From: Rhizobium tumorigenes | Lineage (GTDB): Bacteria; Pseudomonadota; Alphaproteobacteria; Rhizobiales; Rhizobiaceae | DNA: 64,000 nucleotides | NCBI RefSeq assembly: GCF_003240565.2 | Contig: NZ_CP117255.1 | Coordinates: 620,001 to 684,000, forward strand | Reading direction: 5' to 3' | In this document: positions 54,093 to 63,716 of the stretch, one piece after another | Position numbering within the stretch: position 1 is the stretch's first letter | How the letters are laid out: each line of letters begins with the position of its first letter | Program-made: the position numbers and the translations under genes | The notes under the pieces: generated by a model | Seen by the model: only the letters and a program-made list of their open reading frames with translations | The model's database searches: none | Told to the model about the DNA's origin: nothing

Positions 54093-54971
54093 TCAGGCCT
54101 TTGCCCAGACAGCGGCTGTCTCGGTTGCAAAAGCACGATAGGATGTCAGCGGCCGGCCGAGCATGGCCACCAGCCGTTCGACGTCGCCGGCGTCAGGGAT
54201 CATGCCGTCGCTTTGAAAGCGGCGGGCCATCAGGGCGAGATCGTAGGCGGCCCAGCTTGGCGAAAATTGCTTCAACATCGCTTCGAACGCTCCGGTATCG
54301 TCGCCACCATAGGCAATCGGCTTGCCAAGTACATCCGACCAGATCGCAGCGACCCGCTCGCCCGTCAGGCTGTCCGGGCCGACGACGTTGATCGTTATGC
54401 GCGGTAGCGGGTCTGGGGCGCTCTCGCGGCGCAGCAGTTCGATGACCGCCAGATCGGCGATATCGCGGGTCGCCACCATCGACAGGCCACGACTGCCAAT
54501 CGGCATGCCGTAGACGCCGTGATCGAGCAGCGCCGTCTTCTGTTGCCCGTCATTGTCGATGAAATAGGCCGGACGCAGGATGGTGGCCGCCATGTCGAAT
54601 TGCTCGATCATCCGCTCGACGGTGAATTTGCCGGTGAAATGCGGCACGTTCGTATAGAGGTCGCTGTGAATGACCGAGAGGTAGACGATCCGCTCGATGC
54701 CGGCATCGCGGGCAAGGTTGAGGGTGATCAGTGCCTGCGTGACTTCGTCCGGCGTTACAGCGTTCAGCAGAAACAGCGTCGAGACGCCTGCCAGCGCGGC
54801 GCGCATCGCATCGATATCCATCAGGTCACCCTTGACGACAGTCACGCCGGCCGGGAATTTTGCCTTGGCCGGATCGCGGGCCAGCGCATGCACATCCGCG
54901 CCTCTGGCGACAAGGCCCGCCACTACCTGCCTGCCGATGTTTCCGGTGCTTCCAACAACAAAGATTGTCAT
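54093..54971 (-). CDS. NmrA-family NAD(P)-binding protein
   Basis: 292 residues: VGSTGNIGRQVVAGL (Rossmann motif), ALARDPAKAKFPAGV, LLNAVTPDEVTQALI, and FTVERMIEQ in the place where NmrA-like proteins bind nucleotide. Members bind NAD(P) and act as redox sensors or quinone reductases. First gene of a probable two-gene operon with the reductase at 53430. Divergent from a LysR regulator at 55107, which likely controls it. ATG 54971. Confidence 0.88.
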   Translation of the reverse strand: MTIFVVGSTGNIGRQVVAGLVARGADVHALARDPAKAKFPAGVTVVKGDLMDIDAMRAALAGVSTLFLLNAVTPDEVTQALITLNLARDAGIERIVYLSVIHSDLYTNVPHFTGKFTVERMIEQFDMAATILRPAYFIDNDGQQKTALLDHGVYGMPIGSRGLSMVATRDIADLAVIELLRRESAPDPLPRITINVVGPDSLTGERVAAIWSDVLGKPIAYGGDDTGAFEAMLKQFSPSWAAYDLALMARRFQSDGMIPDAGDVERLVAMLGRPLTSYRAFATETAAVWAKA

Positions 54972-55106
54972 GATCTTACTCCTTCTAGAGATCACCGCCG
55001 GTCGCGTGAGTGCGCCGCCGTGATGTCGACTTGAAGTTAATCGATCCATTGCCATGCAGGTAGTCCAAGAATATGGATGGGGTGTCTCACTGATGGAACG
55101 ATGCCA

Positions 55107-56015
55107 ATGGACCTGCTTGCGATCTCCGATTTTAACCTCGTGGCCACCCATGGCGGCTTTGGGCTTGCCAGCCGGGCCAGCGGCCGGCCGAAGGCGACGC
55201 TGTCGCGGCGCGTTGGCGAGCTGGAACTGGGCCTTGGCGTGCGGCTGTTCGAACGCGGAGCAAAGACCCTGCGGCTGACCGATGAGGGTCGTCGTCTGCA
55301 CGAAAAGACCGGTGGGCTGCTTGCGGAAATATCCGAGGTTGCCTACGAGGTCAGCAGCGGCTCGGCGCAGCCGCGCGGCCGCCTGCGCGTCAGCGCGCCG
55401 GTGTTGTTTTCGCATATGGCGATGGGCCGGATCGCTGCCGGCTTTGCCAAGGCCTATCCGGAGGTGCGGCTGGAGGTAACGGCGGAAGACCGCGATGTCG
55501 ACATGGTCGAAGAGGGGTATGACGTGGCGATCCGGGTCAATCCCGCGCCGGATGAACTGTTGGTAGGCCGCCGCTTCCTGCACGACGACCTGCTACTTGC
55601 AGCCGTGCCGACACTTCTGCCACCGGCGGCAAGCAAGGGCGATGAGCCGCCACTGCTTGCCGCCGTCGTACTGGAATCGTTCCGCCTGCGTGCGGCCTGG
55701 ACGACAGTCGATCTGCTCGGCGGCCGGACCTTTACGCCCGATCCCGTCCTTCGGCTCGGCACTATGATCATGGTGCGCGATGCGGTGCTGGCCGGCGCCG
55801 GCGCCGGTCTGCTGCCAAAGTCGCTGATTTCAGGCGACCTCGCCAGCGGACGCCTGGTCTCCTGGGGCAGCGTCAGCCCGTCCGAAACTGCCATCTGGGT
55901 ACTCTACAGCTCGCGCCGCCTGCTGAGCAGCAAGGTCTCCGCCTTCATAGCCCATCTCCATGCCACCTTCCCGAACGGCACGGCTGAAGAGCTGGGAGCG
56001 ATGTTTGCGGGCTGA
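55107..56015 (+). CDS. LysR-family transcriptional regulator
   Basis: 302 residues. HTH: LVATHGGFGLASRASGRPKA, TLSRRVGELELGLGVRLFER; the effector domain is complete (about 90-295). ATG 55107 (MDLLAISDFN) is chosen, GGAA lying eight bases upstream; an ATG two codons earlier is possible. Divergent from the NmrA-like operon with 135 bases between them, a typical LysR arrangement. The effector is unknown. Confidence 0.9.
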   Translation: MDLLAISDFNLVATHGGFGLASRASGRPKATLSRRVGELELGLGVRLFERGAKTLRLTDEGRRLHEKTGGLLAEISEVAYEVSSGSAQPRGRLRVSAPVLFSHMAMGRIAAGFAKAYPEVRLEVTAEDRDVDMVEEGYDVAIRVNPAPDELLVGRRFLHDDLLLAAVPTLLPPAASKGDEPPLLAAVVLESFRLRAAWTTVDLLGGRTFTPDPVLRLGTMIMVRDAVLAGAGAGLLPKSLISGDLASGRLVSWGSVSPSETAIWVLYSSRRLLSSKVSAFIAHLHATFPNGTAEELGAMFAG

Positions 56016-56049
56016 TGGCGCCGGCAGGACCATATCCGGACATCCTGAA

Positions 56050-56103
56050 GAGCAGCAACAGCGTGTCGTCGATCATGGTGTCGACAAACGGCACGGCGGC
56101 TCT
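56050..56103 (-). pseudogene. Fragment similar to oligopeptidase B
   Basis: On the minus strand the frame reads AAVPFVDTMIDDTLLL, nearly the same as IAAVPFVDVLNTMLDDTLPL near residue 570 of the oligopeptidase B gene at 57294, with a short deletion. The stretch is about 54 bases and no other part is preserved nearby. It looks like the relic of a duplicated or recombined copy. Confidence 0.5.
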
Positions 56104-56111
56104 GGTCAGCC

Positions 56112-56630
56112 TCACCCCTCGGCCGCTGCCGCCATCGCGGCAAGCCTGCGCACCGTATTCAGGTTTCTCGCCGTCCCGGTCGCAAGGACCGGCAGCTTGA
56201 GCTTGGAGCGGCCGGAGCCATCGGGATAGTGGATGAAGACCTCGCGACCGGTGGCAACCACCGTTTCGCCGCCCGGCGCCACCAGCCGGTCGAGCGCGTC
56301 GGCGGGTGGCGGCGCAGGCAGAAAGGTAATGAGGACCTTGCTCGGCTCGGCGTCCGCAAAAGGCGAGCGACCCGCCACCGCCTGCATCTCGGCGCCGTCG
56401 CGCAGCAGCACGCCCGCTGGCCTGCCCAACCGCCCGCAAATCGCCGACTCCAGCCTCGCCGATGCCTCCGTCTCGGTTAGAGCCGACCGGAACACCACGT
56501 TGCCGCTCTGGATGTAGGTCGCGACATCGGCAAACCCCAGCCCGACACAGATCGCCTTCAGCTCCCCCATCGGCAATAAACCGGTGCCGCCGACATTAAT
56601 GGCACGCAGAAGGGCGACGTAGACGGTCAT
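56112..56630 (-). CDS. DUF1697 family protein
   Basis: 172 residues. The family start VALLRAINVGGTGLLPMGEL and TYIQSGNVVFRS are clear; LPVLATGTARNLNTVRRLAA is the C-terminal motif. Function unknown. ATG 56630 gives MTVYVALLRAINVGG. An oligopeptidase relic lies just past its 3' end. Confidence 0.92.
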   Translation of the reverse strand: MTVYVALLRAINVGGTGLLPMGELKAICVGLGFADVATYIQSGNVVFRSALTETEASARLESAICGRLGRPAGVLLRDGAEMQAVAGRSPFADAEPSKVLITFLPAPPPADALDRLVAPGGETVVATGREVFIHYPDGSGRSKLKLPVLATGTARNLNTVRRLAAMAAAAEG

Positions 56631-56675
56631 ATTTCTGTACCTCGACAAGCGCTGGCGGCTGCTCTCCCAGAACTG

Positions 56676-57284
56676 TCAGCCGCCTCCTTTAGCAGACTTT
56701 GTCGCCATCACGTGAAGCCATTGTGTCGGTGCCCCGTCGTAACCGCCACCCTCGGTCGTCGACATGGAGAGGACGTCCCAATTCGAGGCATCATAGACAG
56801 CCGTGAGCCAGCGTTGCGAGGGGTAATTGTAGTACCGGCCGAGCGGGTCGCGTCCTTCGCTGCCCCCTGCCTTGAAGCTGGAATAGAAAAAACCCCCGGC
56901 CTTCAAAGCCGCATGGACGTTCGAAAGAGCCCGCGGTAAGGCGGATCTCGGCACATGCAATAGGCAAGCGTTGGCCCATACTCCATCGAAGGCCTCGATG
57001 ACATCGAGGTCCTCGAAAAGAAGTGTCGATACGGGTCTACCCAGACGCGTTGCCGCCGAAAAAGCGATCTCCGGCGTCCCGTCCGTCATTGTGACATCGA
57101 AGCCACGGCCGATCATCACCTCTCCATCCTGACCGACCCCGCACCCAAGCTCGAGAATGGCGCCGCCAGGCGGAAGAACGGCCATGAACCTATCCAAAAA
57201 ATGCTCGTTCGGCGTCTGACCTCGTGACGTGTAGGCTAAAGCCTAGGCACTGTAGAAGGCGAGCGTTTCATCGTCCCGATCCAT
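56676..57284 (-). pseudogene. SAM-dependent methyltransferase with in-frame amber codon
   Basis: The frame from ATG 57284 reads MDRDDETLAFYSA, then TAG (57243-57245), then ALAYTSRGQTPNEHFLDRFM and on without another stop to 56676. Taken through the stop, it is a complete class I methyltransferase of about 202 residues with motif I ILELGCGVGQDGEVM, FDVTMTDGT and LLHVPRSALPRAL. A shorter product could start at TTG 57197, but would lack the N-terminal helix. I treat it as a recent nonsense mutant unless the stop is suppressed or a sequencing error. Similar proteins are common in rhizobia (DUF-type methyltransferases). Confidence 0.75.
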
Positions 57285-57293
57285 ATATGCCCC

Positions 57294-59387
57294 TCACATC
57301 TTCCCCACCACCTTCAGTGCAAACGCATACTCGAACGCGATCTCTTCCAGCCGCTGGAAGCGGCCGGAGGCGCCGCCGTGGCCGGCGTCCATGTTGGTCT
57401 TGAGCAGGATCGGGGCTTTGCCGGTGGTCTTTTCCCGGAGACGGGCGACCCATTTGGCGGGCTCCCAGTAGGTGACGCGGGGGTCGGTGAGGCCGCCCAG
57501 CGCCAGGATCGGCGGGTAGGGTTTGGCGCCGACGTTATCGTATGGGCTGTAGCTGGCGATGTGGTCGTATTCTTCTCTGGAATCGATCGGGTTGCCCCAT
57601 TCCGGCCATTCCGGCGGGGTCAGCGGCAGCGTGTCGTCGAGCATGGTGTTGAGCACGTCGACGAAGGGCACGGCGGCGATGATGCCGGCGAATTTTTCAG
57701 GTGCCATGTTGGCGACGGCGCCCATCAGCATGCCGCCGGCCGAACCGCCTTCGGCGATGATCTTCGCGTAAGACGTGAACTTGTTCTCGCTCAGATAATC
57801 CGCAGCCGAGATGAAGTCCTTGAAGGTGTTGGTCTTCTTGTCCATCTTGCCGTCTTCGTACCAGGCAAAACCCTTGTCCTTGCCGCCCCTGACATGGGCG
57901 ATGGCATAGATGAAGCCCCGGTCGGCGAGCGACAGCGCATTGGTGCTGAAGCTGGCGGGAATGGCCATGCCGTAGGCGCCGTAGCCATAGAGCAGGCATG
58001 GGGCGGTGCCGTCGAGCAGCGTGTCTGCGCGATAAAGCAGCGAGACCGGCACCTCGACGCCATCCCAGCCGGTGGCAAAGACGCGACGGGTGATATAGTC
58101 GTTGGCATCGTGGCCGGATGGCACTTCCTGCGTCTTCAGAAGCGTGCGCTCGCGCGTCACCATATTGTAGTCGTAGAGCTGGCTTGGGGTCGTCATCGAC
58201 GAATAGGAAAAGCGGATGGTGTCGGTATCGTATTCGGCAGCCCCCTGCAGGCCGAGCGAATAGGCCTCCTCGTCGAAGCCGATGGCATGCTCTTCGCCGC
58301 TCTCGCGATCGCGCACGATGATCTGCGGCAGTCCGTCCTTGCGCTCCAGCCAGATCAGGTGACGCGCATAGGCCATGTGCGAGAGGATAAGCGTGCCCGG
58401 CTTGTGGGCGACGACCTCCGTCCAGTGTTCCTTTTCCGGCGTTGCTGCCGGCGCCTGCATGATTTTGAAGTCGAGGGCATCGCCGTCGTTGGTGAGGATG
58501 TAGAACACGTCGCCGCCCTCGGCGATCTCGTATTCGATGCCTTCCTCGCGCGCCGCCACCAGCTTCGGCTCGGCCATCAGGTCCTTGGTTGAGAGGATGC
58601 GGTATTCCGATGTCTCGTGGTCGTGGATGTCGATGAAGATGTAGTCGTCGAGCAGAGATCCGCCGACGCCCATGAAGAAGCCCGGATCGGTCTCCTCGTA
58701 GACCAGCCGGTCGCTCGCCTGCGGTGTGCCGACGATGTGGTGGAAGACCTTCGACGGGCGGTGGTTCTCGTCGAGTGCCGAATAGAAGAAGCTCTTGCCG
58801 TCGGGCGCCCAGACGCCGCCGCCACCGGTATTCTCGACAACATCGGCAAGGTCCTCGCCGGTTGAAAGGTCGCGCACCTTGAGCGTGAAATATTCCGACC
58901 CCTTGTCGTCATAGCCCCAGATGCCGAAGGCATGGTCCGTCGAGTGGTCGAGGCCGGCCAGCCGGAAATAGCCTTTGCCGGCCGCTTCCTTGTCGCCGTC
59001 GAGCATCAGCTTGCGCTCGCCGCCATCGCGTGCCTCGCGGAAGTAGCGTGGCTGCTCGCCGCCGGTCACGAACAGCGTGCCATAGGAAAACGGGCCGTCC
59101 TTCACCGGCACCGAGGAATCGTCCTCCTTGATGCGGCCCTTCATTTCGGCAAACAGCACCTTCTGGATGTCCTTGGTGTCTTCCATCGCGGCGTTCATGT
59201 AGGCGTTCTCGGCCTCCAGATGCTTGCGGATGTCGGTATCGAGGATGGACGGATCCTTGAACATCGCCTGCCAGTTGTCGGCCCGGAGCCAGGCGTAGTC
59301 GTCGGTCCTCGTGATGCCGTGGCGGGTGTCGGTTACCGGGCGTTTCGGGGCGACGGGGGCGGTCGGCAGGGACTTGAATATCGACAC
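57294..59387 (-). CDS. ptrB: Oligopeptidase B (prolyl oligopeptidase family)
   Basis: 697-residue serine peptidase, family S9A, cutting after Arg/Lys in short peptides. It has an N-terminal beta-propeller (about 70-420), then the alpha/beta-hydrolase domain with catalytic S549 (EGGSAGG), D635 (GGLTDPRVTYWEPAK) and H670 (DAGHGGASGR). Start is GTG 59387 (MSIFKSLPTAPVAPK); no ATG fits and the codons upstream look noncoding. A small relic similar to residues around 570 lies near 56.05 kb. Confidence 0.93.
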   Translation of the reverse strand: MSIFKSLPTAPVAPKRPVTDTRHGITRTDDYAWLRADNWQAMFKDPSILDTDIRKHLEAENAYMNAAMEDTKDIQKVLFAEMKGRIKEDDSSVPVKDGPFSYGTLFVTGGEQPRYFREARDGGERKLMLDGDKEAAGKGYFRLAGLDHSTDHAFGIWGYDDKGSEYFTLKVRDLSTGEDLADVVENTGGGGVWAPDGKSFFYSALDENHRPSKVFHHIVGTPQASDRLVYEETDPGFFMGVGGSLLDDYIFIDIHDHETSEYRILSTKDLMAEPKLVAAREEGIEYEIAEGGDVFYILTNDGDALDFKIMQAPAATPEKEHWTEVVAHKPGTLILSHMAYARHLIWLERKDGLPQIIVRDRESGEEHAIGFDEEAYSLGLQGAAEYDTDTIRFSYSSMTTPSQLYDYNMVTRERTLLKTQEVPSGHDANDYITRRVFATGWDGVEVPVSLLYRADTLLDGTAPCLLYGYGAYGMAIPASFSTNALSLADRGFIYAIAHVRGGKDKGFAWYEDGKMDKKTNTFKDFISAADYLSENKFTSYAKIIAEGGSAGGMLMGAVANMAPEKFAGIIAAVPFVDVLNTMLDDTLPLTPPEWPEWGNPIDSREEYDHIASYSPYDNVGAKPYPPILALGGLTDPRVTYWEPAKWVARLREKTTGKAPILLKTNMDAGHGGASGRFQRLEEIAFEYAFALKVVGKM

Positions 59388-59661
59388 GGAGGCTCGCTTT
59401 CTGGTGCTCGAGGATGACAGAGAGATAGACACCGGCCGGTGCGGGATCAAGCGTCTTGTCGCCGCGCAGGCTCTGCTGCCGGTGTCACGATTGCGAGATT
59501 TGCAGGCCGTAACGCCAGGGCTCGGACACACCCGCCATGATGTCACCACAATATTTCCCAAACTCACGAAGTGTTACAAACATGTGAATCGGCAATCTGT
59601 CGCGCTGCAGCGTGGGCTCACTGCCGGTACAGTTCTGAACTGAACCAAGGAAGTGCATTTC

Positions 59662-60048
59662 ATGCTGAAATTCGTCGGCGTCCTGATCCCCGCCGTTTGC
59701 CTCGCCACGACCTCCTACGCCGTCGATGCCGCCATCAAGAAACAGCTGGAAAAGCTCGATCCTGCCGAGCGCCTGGAACAGAGTTGCGATACCGAGGCGA
59801 TGAAGCGCATAGCCGCCGAAAAGGACTACCATCCAGACAAGGTCATCGCCTATACCTTCGGCGATCCGGCAATGACATCAGATACCATCAAGGCGCCCGG
59901 CGCGGTGTTCCGCAGCAAGGGCGAATGGTATCACCTGACCTACAACTGCGTCACGGGACCGGAACAGATCGACGTGAAATCGTTGAGTTTCCAGATCGGC
60001 GAGAAAGTCCCAAGGGACGACTGGCAGAAACACTATCTCTACGACTGA
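59662..60048 (+). CDS. DUF930-type secreted protein
   Basis: 128 residues with a signal peptide (FVGVLIPAVCLATTSYA). The mature part contains RLEQSCDTEAMKRI, FRSKGEWYHLTYNCVT and a C-terminal Trp-containing helix, a pattern with two cysteines that fits DUF930 proteins of Rhizobiales. AAGGAAG precedes ATG 59662. Function unknown. Confidence 0.75.
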   Translation: MLKFVGVLIPAVCLATTSYAVDAAIKKQLEKLDPAERLEQSCDTEAMKRIAAEKDYHPDKVIAYTFGDPAMTSDTIKAPGAVFRSKGEWYHLTYNCVTGPEQIDVKSLSFQIGEKVPRDDWQKHYLYD

Positions 60049-60054
60049 GCGCGT

Positions 60055-60078
60055 GACGCCGGACGTTCGTTCGGCGTC
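60055..60078 (+). terminator. Possible terminator hairpin
   Basis: GACGCCG / CGGCGTC with a 10-base loop, 6 bases after the DUF930-type gene; no T-run. Confidence 0.35.
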
Positions 60079-60216
60079 GAAAGCTGTTGCTTCTGCCAGG
60101 TTTGGCGGTAAAGCGATGCCATCGCGCCACAGATCGGTCGCCTTGCCATGGGATTGCAGGGACCGGTGCCCCGGCGCCCTTTGAAATCAGATGTCCCTGA
60201 CACGGTGGCTGCCCCC

Positions 60217-61056
60217 ATGATCCGACTGCTCCTGACCTCCGCAGCCCTGCTTGTCGCCATCCCTGCGGCCATGTCCGCTAATTCGGCATTTCCGGCGGCC
60301 CCGGTGGCGCCCGTCCAAACAGCGCTCGCAGCCCCGTCGCTCGCTCCGAAGCCAAACGCATCCGCCCCGGCGGTGAAGCTGGTCGAACCGCACCTGCACG
60401 TGGCACGCGCCGGCAAGCCCGCGACGCGCGTGGCGCTGACTTTCGACGCCTGCATGGGCAAGACCGACATGCGTATCCTCAACACGCTGATCGACCAGAA
60501 CGTGCCGGCGACGATCTTCGTCACTGCCCGCTGGCTGCGCACCAATCCGGATGCACTGGCGCTGATGCTGTCCCGTTCGGATCTGTTCGAGCTTGAAAAC
60601 CACGGCCTCAACCACATCCCGACGGTCGACCGGCCGACGCTGGTCTATGGCATCGCCGCTGCCGGATCGCCGGCGGCCGTGGCCCAGGAAGTGCAGGGCG
60701 GCTCCGATGCGATGCTGGCCCATGGCATCCCGCAGGCCCATTGGTTTCGCGGCGCAACGGCCAAATACGACCTATCGGCCATCGCCCAGATCCGCGCGCT
60801 CGGCTTCGAGGTGGCAGGCTATTCGATCAACGGCGATGCCGGAGCGTCCCTGCCGGCCGCCATCGTGGAGAAGCAGTATCTCAGCGCCAAAGACGGCGAC
60901 GTGCTGATCTCGCATATCAACCAGCCGACCCATTCCTCCGGCGAGGGCGTCGTCAAGGGCATTCTCGACCTCAAGGCACGCGGTGTCCAGTTCGTCCGGC
61001 TGCAGGACTTCGTCGTGCAGGGCGACGACAACACCACCCAGCACGCATCGCGCTAG
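60217..61056 (+). CDS. Secreted polysaccharide deacetylase-like protein
   Basis: 279 residues. Signal peptide (LLLTSAALLVAIPAAMSA), a Pro/Ala-rich linker, then a NodB-type domain: VALTFDACMGKTDMRIL (first catalytic Asp of motif 1; the second Asp of the usual TFDDG is replaced by Ala), ENHGLNHIPTVD (metal-binding H-x-x-x-H), WFRGATAKYD and DGDVLISHINQPTHSSG. It would remove acetyl groups from a cell-surface polysaccharide or peptidoglycan; some such proteins are inactive. Convergent with the next gene, the stops overlapping in CTAG. Confidence 0.85.
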   Translation: MIRLLLTSAALLVAIPAAMSANSAFPAAPVAPVQTALAAPSLAPKPNASAPAVKLVEPHLHVARAGKPATRVALTFDACMGKTDMRILNTLIDQNVPATIFVTARWLRTNPDALALMLSRSDLFELENHGLNHIPTVDRPTLVYGIAAAGSPAAVAQEVQGGSDAMLAHGIPQAHWFRGATAKYDLSAIAQIRALGFEVAGYSINGDAGASLPAAIVEKQYLSAKDGDVLISHINQPTHSSGEGVVKGILDLKARGVQFVRLQDFVVQGDDNTTQHASR

Positions 61057-62348
61057 AGCGGTAGCTCACGCTCCGGTACGGGTTTCCCGCCGGGGAAGCC
61101 GCGGTAGACAGGACCTTCGCGGTCAAGCGCGAAATCGTCGAACCAGTCGCGTCGTTCGTCTGCGACCAGTGCGCCGATCATCAGCGAGGCCATGAACGAG
61201 AAGGTTATGCCGTTGCCGCCGTAACCGTACGCAGCGAGTACGTTCGGCATGTCGGGAACCGGGCCGATCAGCGGCAGGCCGTCCACCGTTTCGCCGAACG
61301 TGCCGCACCAGCGGTATTCGGCAGTGGTGTCTGCCTGTGGCCAGAGCCGCGCCAGCTTCTCGCGGAGGGTGTCGATCTTGTCGGCCATCTTGGCATCGCG
61401 CAGGGCCGGCAGCACCGTCGCATCGTCCTCGCCGCCGATGATGATGCGGTTGTCCGCCGATGTCCGCATGTAGAGGTAGGGGTGGCTATCTTCCCAGATC
61501 AGCGCGCGGTCGCGCCACAGCCTGTTCGGGTCCTGCGGCACGGTGGCCATCGCCCAGCTCGAGGTGGCGCGATGGAGCTTCGGCATCGGAATGCCGGGCA
61601 TCGCATAGCCGGTTGCGAGCACCACGTTCCGGGCTTCGATCACGTGGTTGCCATCGGTCTCGATGACGGCGGAACGGCCTTCCGTGCGGATGCGCGTAGC
61701 GGATGCATTGACGAGCTGCGCGCCGCGCTTGACGGCAACTGCGAGCAGTCCCCAGGCCAGCATCAGCGGATCGACTTCCGCAGCACCGGGGGAGAGGATC
61801 GCGCCGTCGCGTTCGATCTCGAATTCGGTCATCAGGTAGGGATGCGACAGATACTCGCCCGGCAACCCGGCACGCTTGCGGAGCGCCAGTTCCTGCTGCA
61901 GTTCACGCGCGCCGCCGATGCTGTTTGTGAGATACAGGCTCGAGCGCTGTCGGTAGCCGCAGGGGATCTGCAGCCGCTCGATCAGCTTGCCGAGGCCAGA
62001 GACAGCAACGACGCTGCGCCGGTATATCGCGGCCGCCCTGTCATAGCCGTAGGAGAGCGACAGATCGGAGAGCGATGTATCGAGCTCCCACATCAGCATC
62101 GCCGTGCTTGCCGATGTGCTGCCAAGCCCCGGTGCTTCCCGGTCGATGACACAGACGGAGTAGCCGCGCGCGGTCAGGTGTTCTGCGATCAGCGATCCCG
62201 TGATCCCTCCGCCGACGATGGCAACGTCCACCGAAAGGCTTTCGCGCAACGGGCTGTACCATGGATGCAAAGCCAGCCGGCCCCAGGGGGCGCGGCCGGT
62301 GACGAGGGCGGACTGCTCGGTAGTATTCATCTGCAGATCTGTCGGCAT
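61053..62348 (-). CDS. FAD-dependent oxidoreductase, DAO family
   Basis: 431 residues. FAD-binding motif is VDVAIVGGGITGSLIAEHLT; the C-terminal GYGGNGITFSF and VDGLPLIGPVPD are typical of glycine oxidase/D-amino acid dehydrogenase-type enzymes (PuuB or OOX group). ATGs at 62348 and 62330 are possible starts. Substrate unknown; monocistronic or followed only by convergent transcription. Confidence 0.88.
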   Translation of the reverse strand: MPTDLQMNTTEQSALVTGRAPWGRLALHPWYSPLRESLSVDVAIVGGGITGSLIAEHLTARGYSVCVIDREAPGLGSTSASTAMLMWELDTSLSDLSLSYGYDRAAAIYRRSVVAVSGLGKLIERLQIPCGYRQRSSLYLTNSIGGARELQQELALRKRAGLPGEYLSHPYLMTEFEIERDGAILSPGAAEVDPLMLAWGLLAVAVKRGAQLVNASATRIRTEGRSAVIETDGNHVIEARNVVLATGYAMPGIPMPKLHRATSSWAMATVPQDPNRLWRDRALIWEDSHPYLYMRTSADNRIIIGGEDDATVLPALRDAKMADKIDTLREKLARLWPQADTTAEYRWCGTFGETVDGLPLIGPVPDMPNVLAAYGYGGNGITFSFMASLMIGALVADERRDWFDDFALDREGPVYRGFPGGKPVPERELPL

Positions 62349-62388
62349 TTAGTCTCTTGCTCCAGGAAAAAGCATGCGCGCAGAACAG

Positions 62389-63558
62389 TCAGGGAAGCTG
62401 CGGCTGCGGCTTTTCCTCGATGAACACTTCGTTGATGACGGTCATGACGATCAGCGACAGGGGAAGGGCAAGCATCGCGCCGACCGCGCCCCACATCCAT
62501 GTCCAGAAGATGATTGCGACGAACACGATGAAGGGATTGAGTTCGAGCTGGCGGCCCATCACGGCGGGGAACACGAGGTTTTCCATTGTCAGGTGGACAG
62601 AGAAGAAAATCGCTGCGGGTATGAGGCCGACGAGGATGCTGTCATGGGTCAGGACGCCGGCAATGGCGACTGCGACGGTCATGAGCGTAATGCCGAGGAA
62701 CGGCACGAAGCTCGACAGAAACGCAAACACGCCCCACAAGGCTGGCATGCTCAGCCCGCCGAAATACGCAATCGCCGTCATGATAACGCCGAGCCCCACG
62801 TAGATCAGCGACGCGGTCGCGAAATAATAGCCGAGGACTTGTTCGACGGCATTGATGACGCGGATAGCAGCCAGCCGCTCAGGCCGACCCTTGAACGCCA
62901 TGATGATCGCCTTGCGAAGATTGACGCGGCCGACCAGGAAGAGCAGCAGTGCGGCGAAGAAAACTAGCCCCTGGACGATGGCGGGTGTCAGGTTCGTGGT
63001 CACCATATGGAGGATGCTGCCGGTATTCTCGATCAGGGCGCCGGCCGACATCGGCCCGCTCTCGAATGTCTTCGGCGTAATGTGCAGCCAGTGAATTTTC
63101 TGCAGGAACGGCATGATGCGGTCGATGGAGTTCTGGAACATGTCCGGACCCTGGCTCGCCAGAGCGGCAAGAGGCCCGGCGACGCCATTGATGATCAGGA
63201 AGATGATCAGCGCCACGGAGCTCGACAGAAGCACGGCATTGAGGATGCGCGGAACCCCGAGCTTGCTGAGCTTTTCGGCCACAAGCCCGAGTATCATGCC
63301 GACGACGATTGCAAGCGTCACCGGAATGAGGATGACCGACATGAAGTAGATGCCGGCTCCGGCCATGATCAGGAAAATGCCGATGATTGCCCAGGCGGAC
63401 GCCACATCGAGCCCGTCCTTTTCGACCCGGCGCACGGGTGCCCCGCCTTCCATCTGTTCAGTCGCCTGTTTCAGCGAATTGGCCCAGCTGCTCAACCGCA
63501 TCTCGCGCTCTATGGCAATCTTGCGTGTCTGCTTACGTATACCGTTGGCAATGCCCAT
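62389..63558 (-). CDS. AI-2E-family transporter-like membrane protein
   Basis: 389 residues with about eight hydrophobic segments. It has the family features: two N-terminal helices, a large periplasmic loop (about 110-180, around KIHWLHITPKTFESGP), then WGVFAFLSSFVPFLG and PAVMGRQLELNPFIVFVAII near the C-terminus. Despite the family name (TqsA), members also act as Na+/H+ antiporters; substrate undecided. ATG 63558; a further upstream ATG at 63594 is possible. Confidence 0.85.
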   Translation of the reverse strand: MGIANGIRKQTRKIAIEREMRLSSWANSLKQATEQMEGGAPVRRVEKDGLDVASAWAIIGIFLIMAGAGIYFMSVILIPVTLAIVVGMILGLVAEKLSKLGVPRILNAVLLSSSVALIIFLIINGVAGPLAALASQGPDMFQNSIDRIMPFLQKIHWLHITPKTFESGPMSAGALIENTGSILHMVTTNLTPAIVQGLVFFAALLLFLVGRVNLRKAIIMAFKGRPERLAAIRVINAVEQVLGYYFATASLIYVGLGVIMTAIAYFGGLSMPALWGVFAFLSSFVPFLGITLMTVAVAIAGVLTHDSILVGLIPAAIFFSVHLTMENLVFPAVMGRQLELNPFIVFVAIIFWTWMWGAVGAMLALPLSLIVMTVINEVFIEEKPQPQLP

Positions 63559-63716
63559 TTTTATGAAAGTTCCGGAAGCCCCAGCGCCTCGCACCCTTAA
63601 CGCGCAAAGGCACTGCGGGTTCCCGATATCGGTAAGCTAAAGGTTGTAGCCGACTGGCCGCCATTGCGTGGCATTTCGACCGCCCAATCAATGGGCCACT
63701 GAGGGAGCGGAATGCC

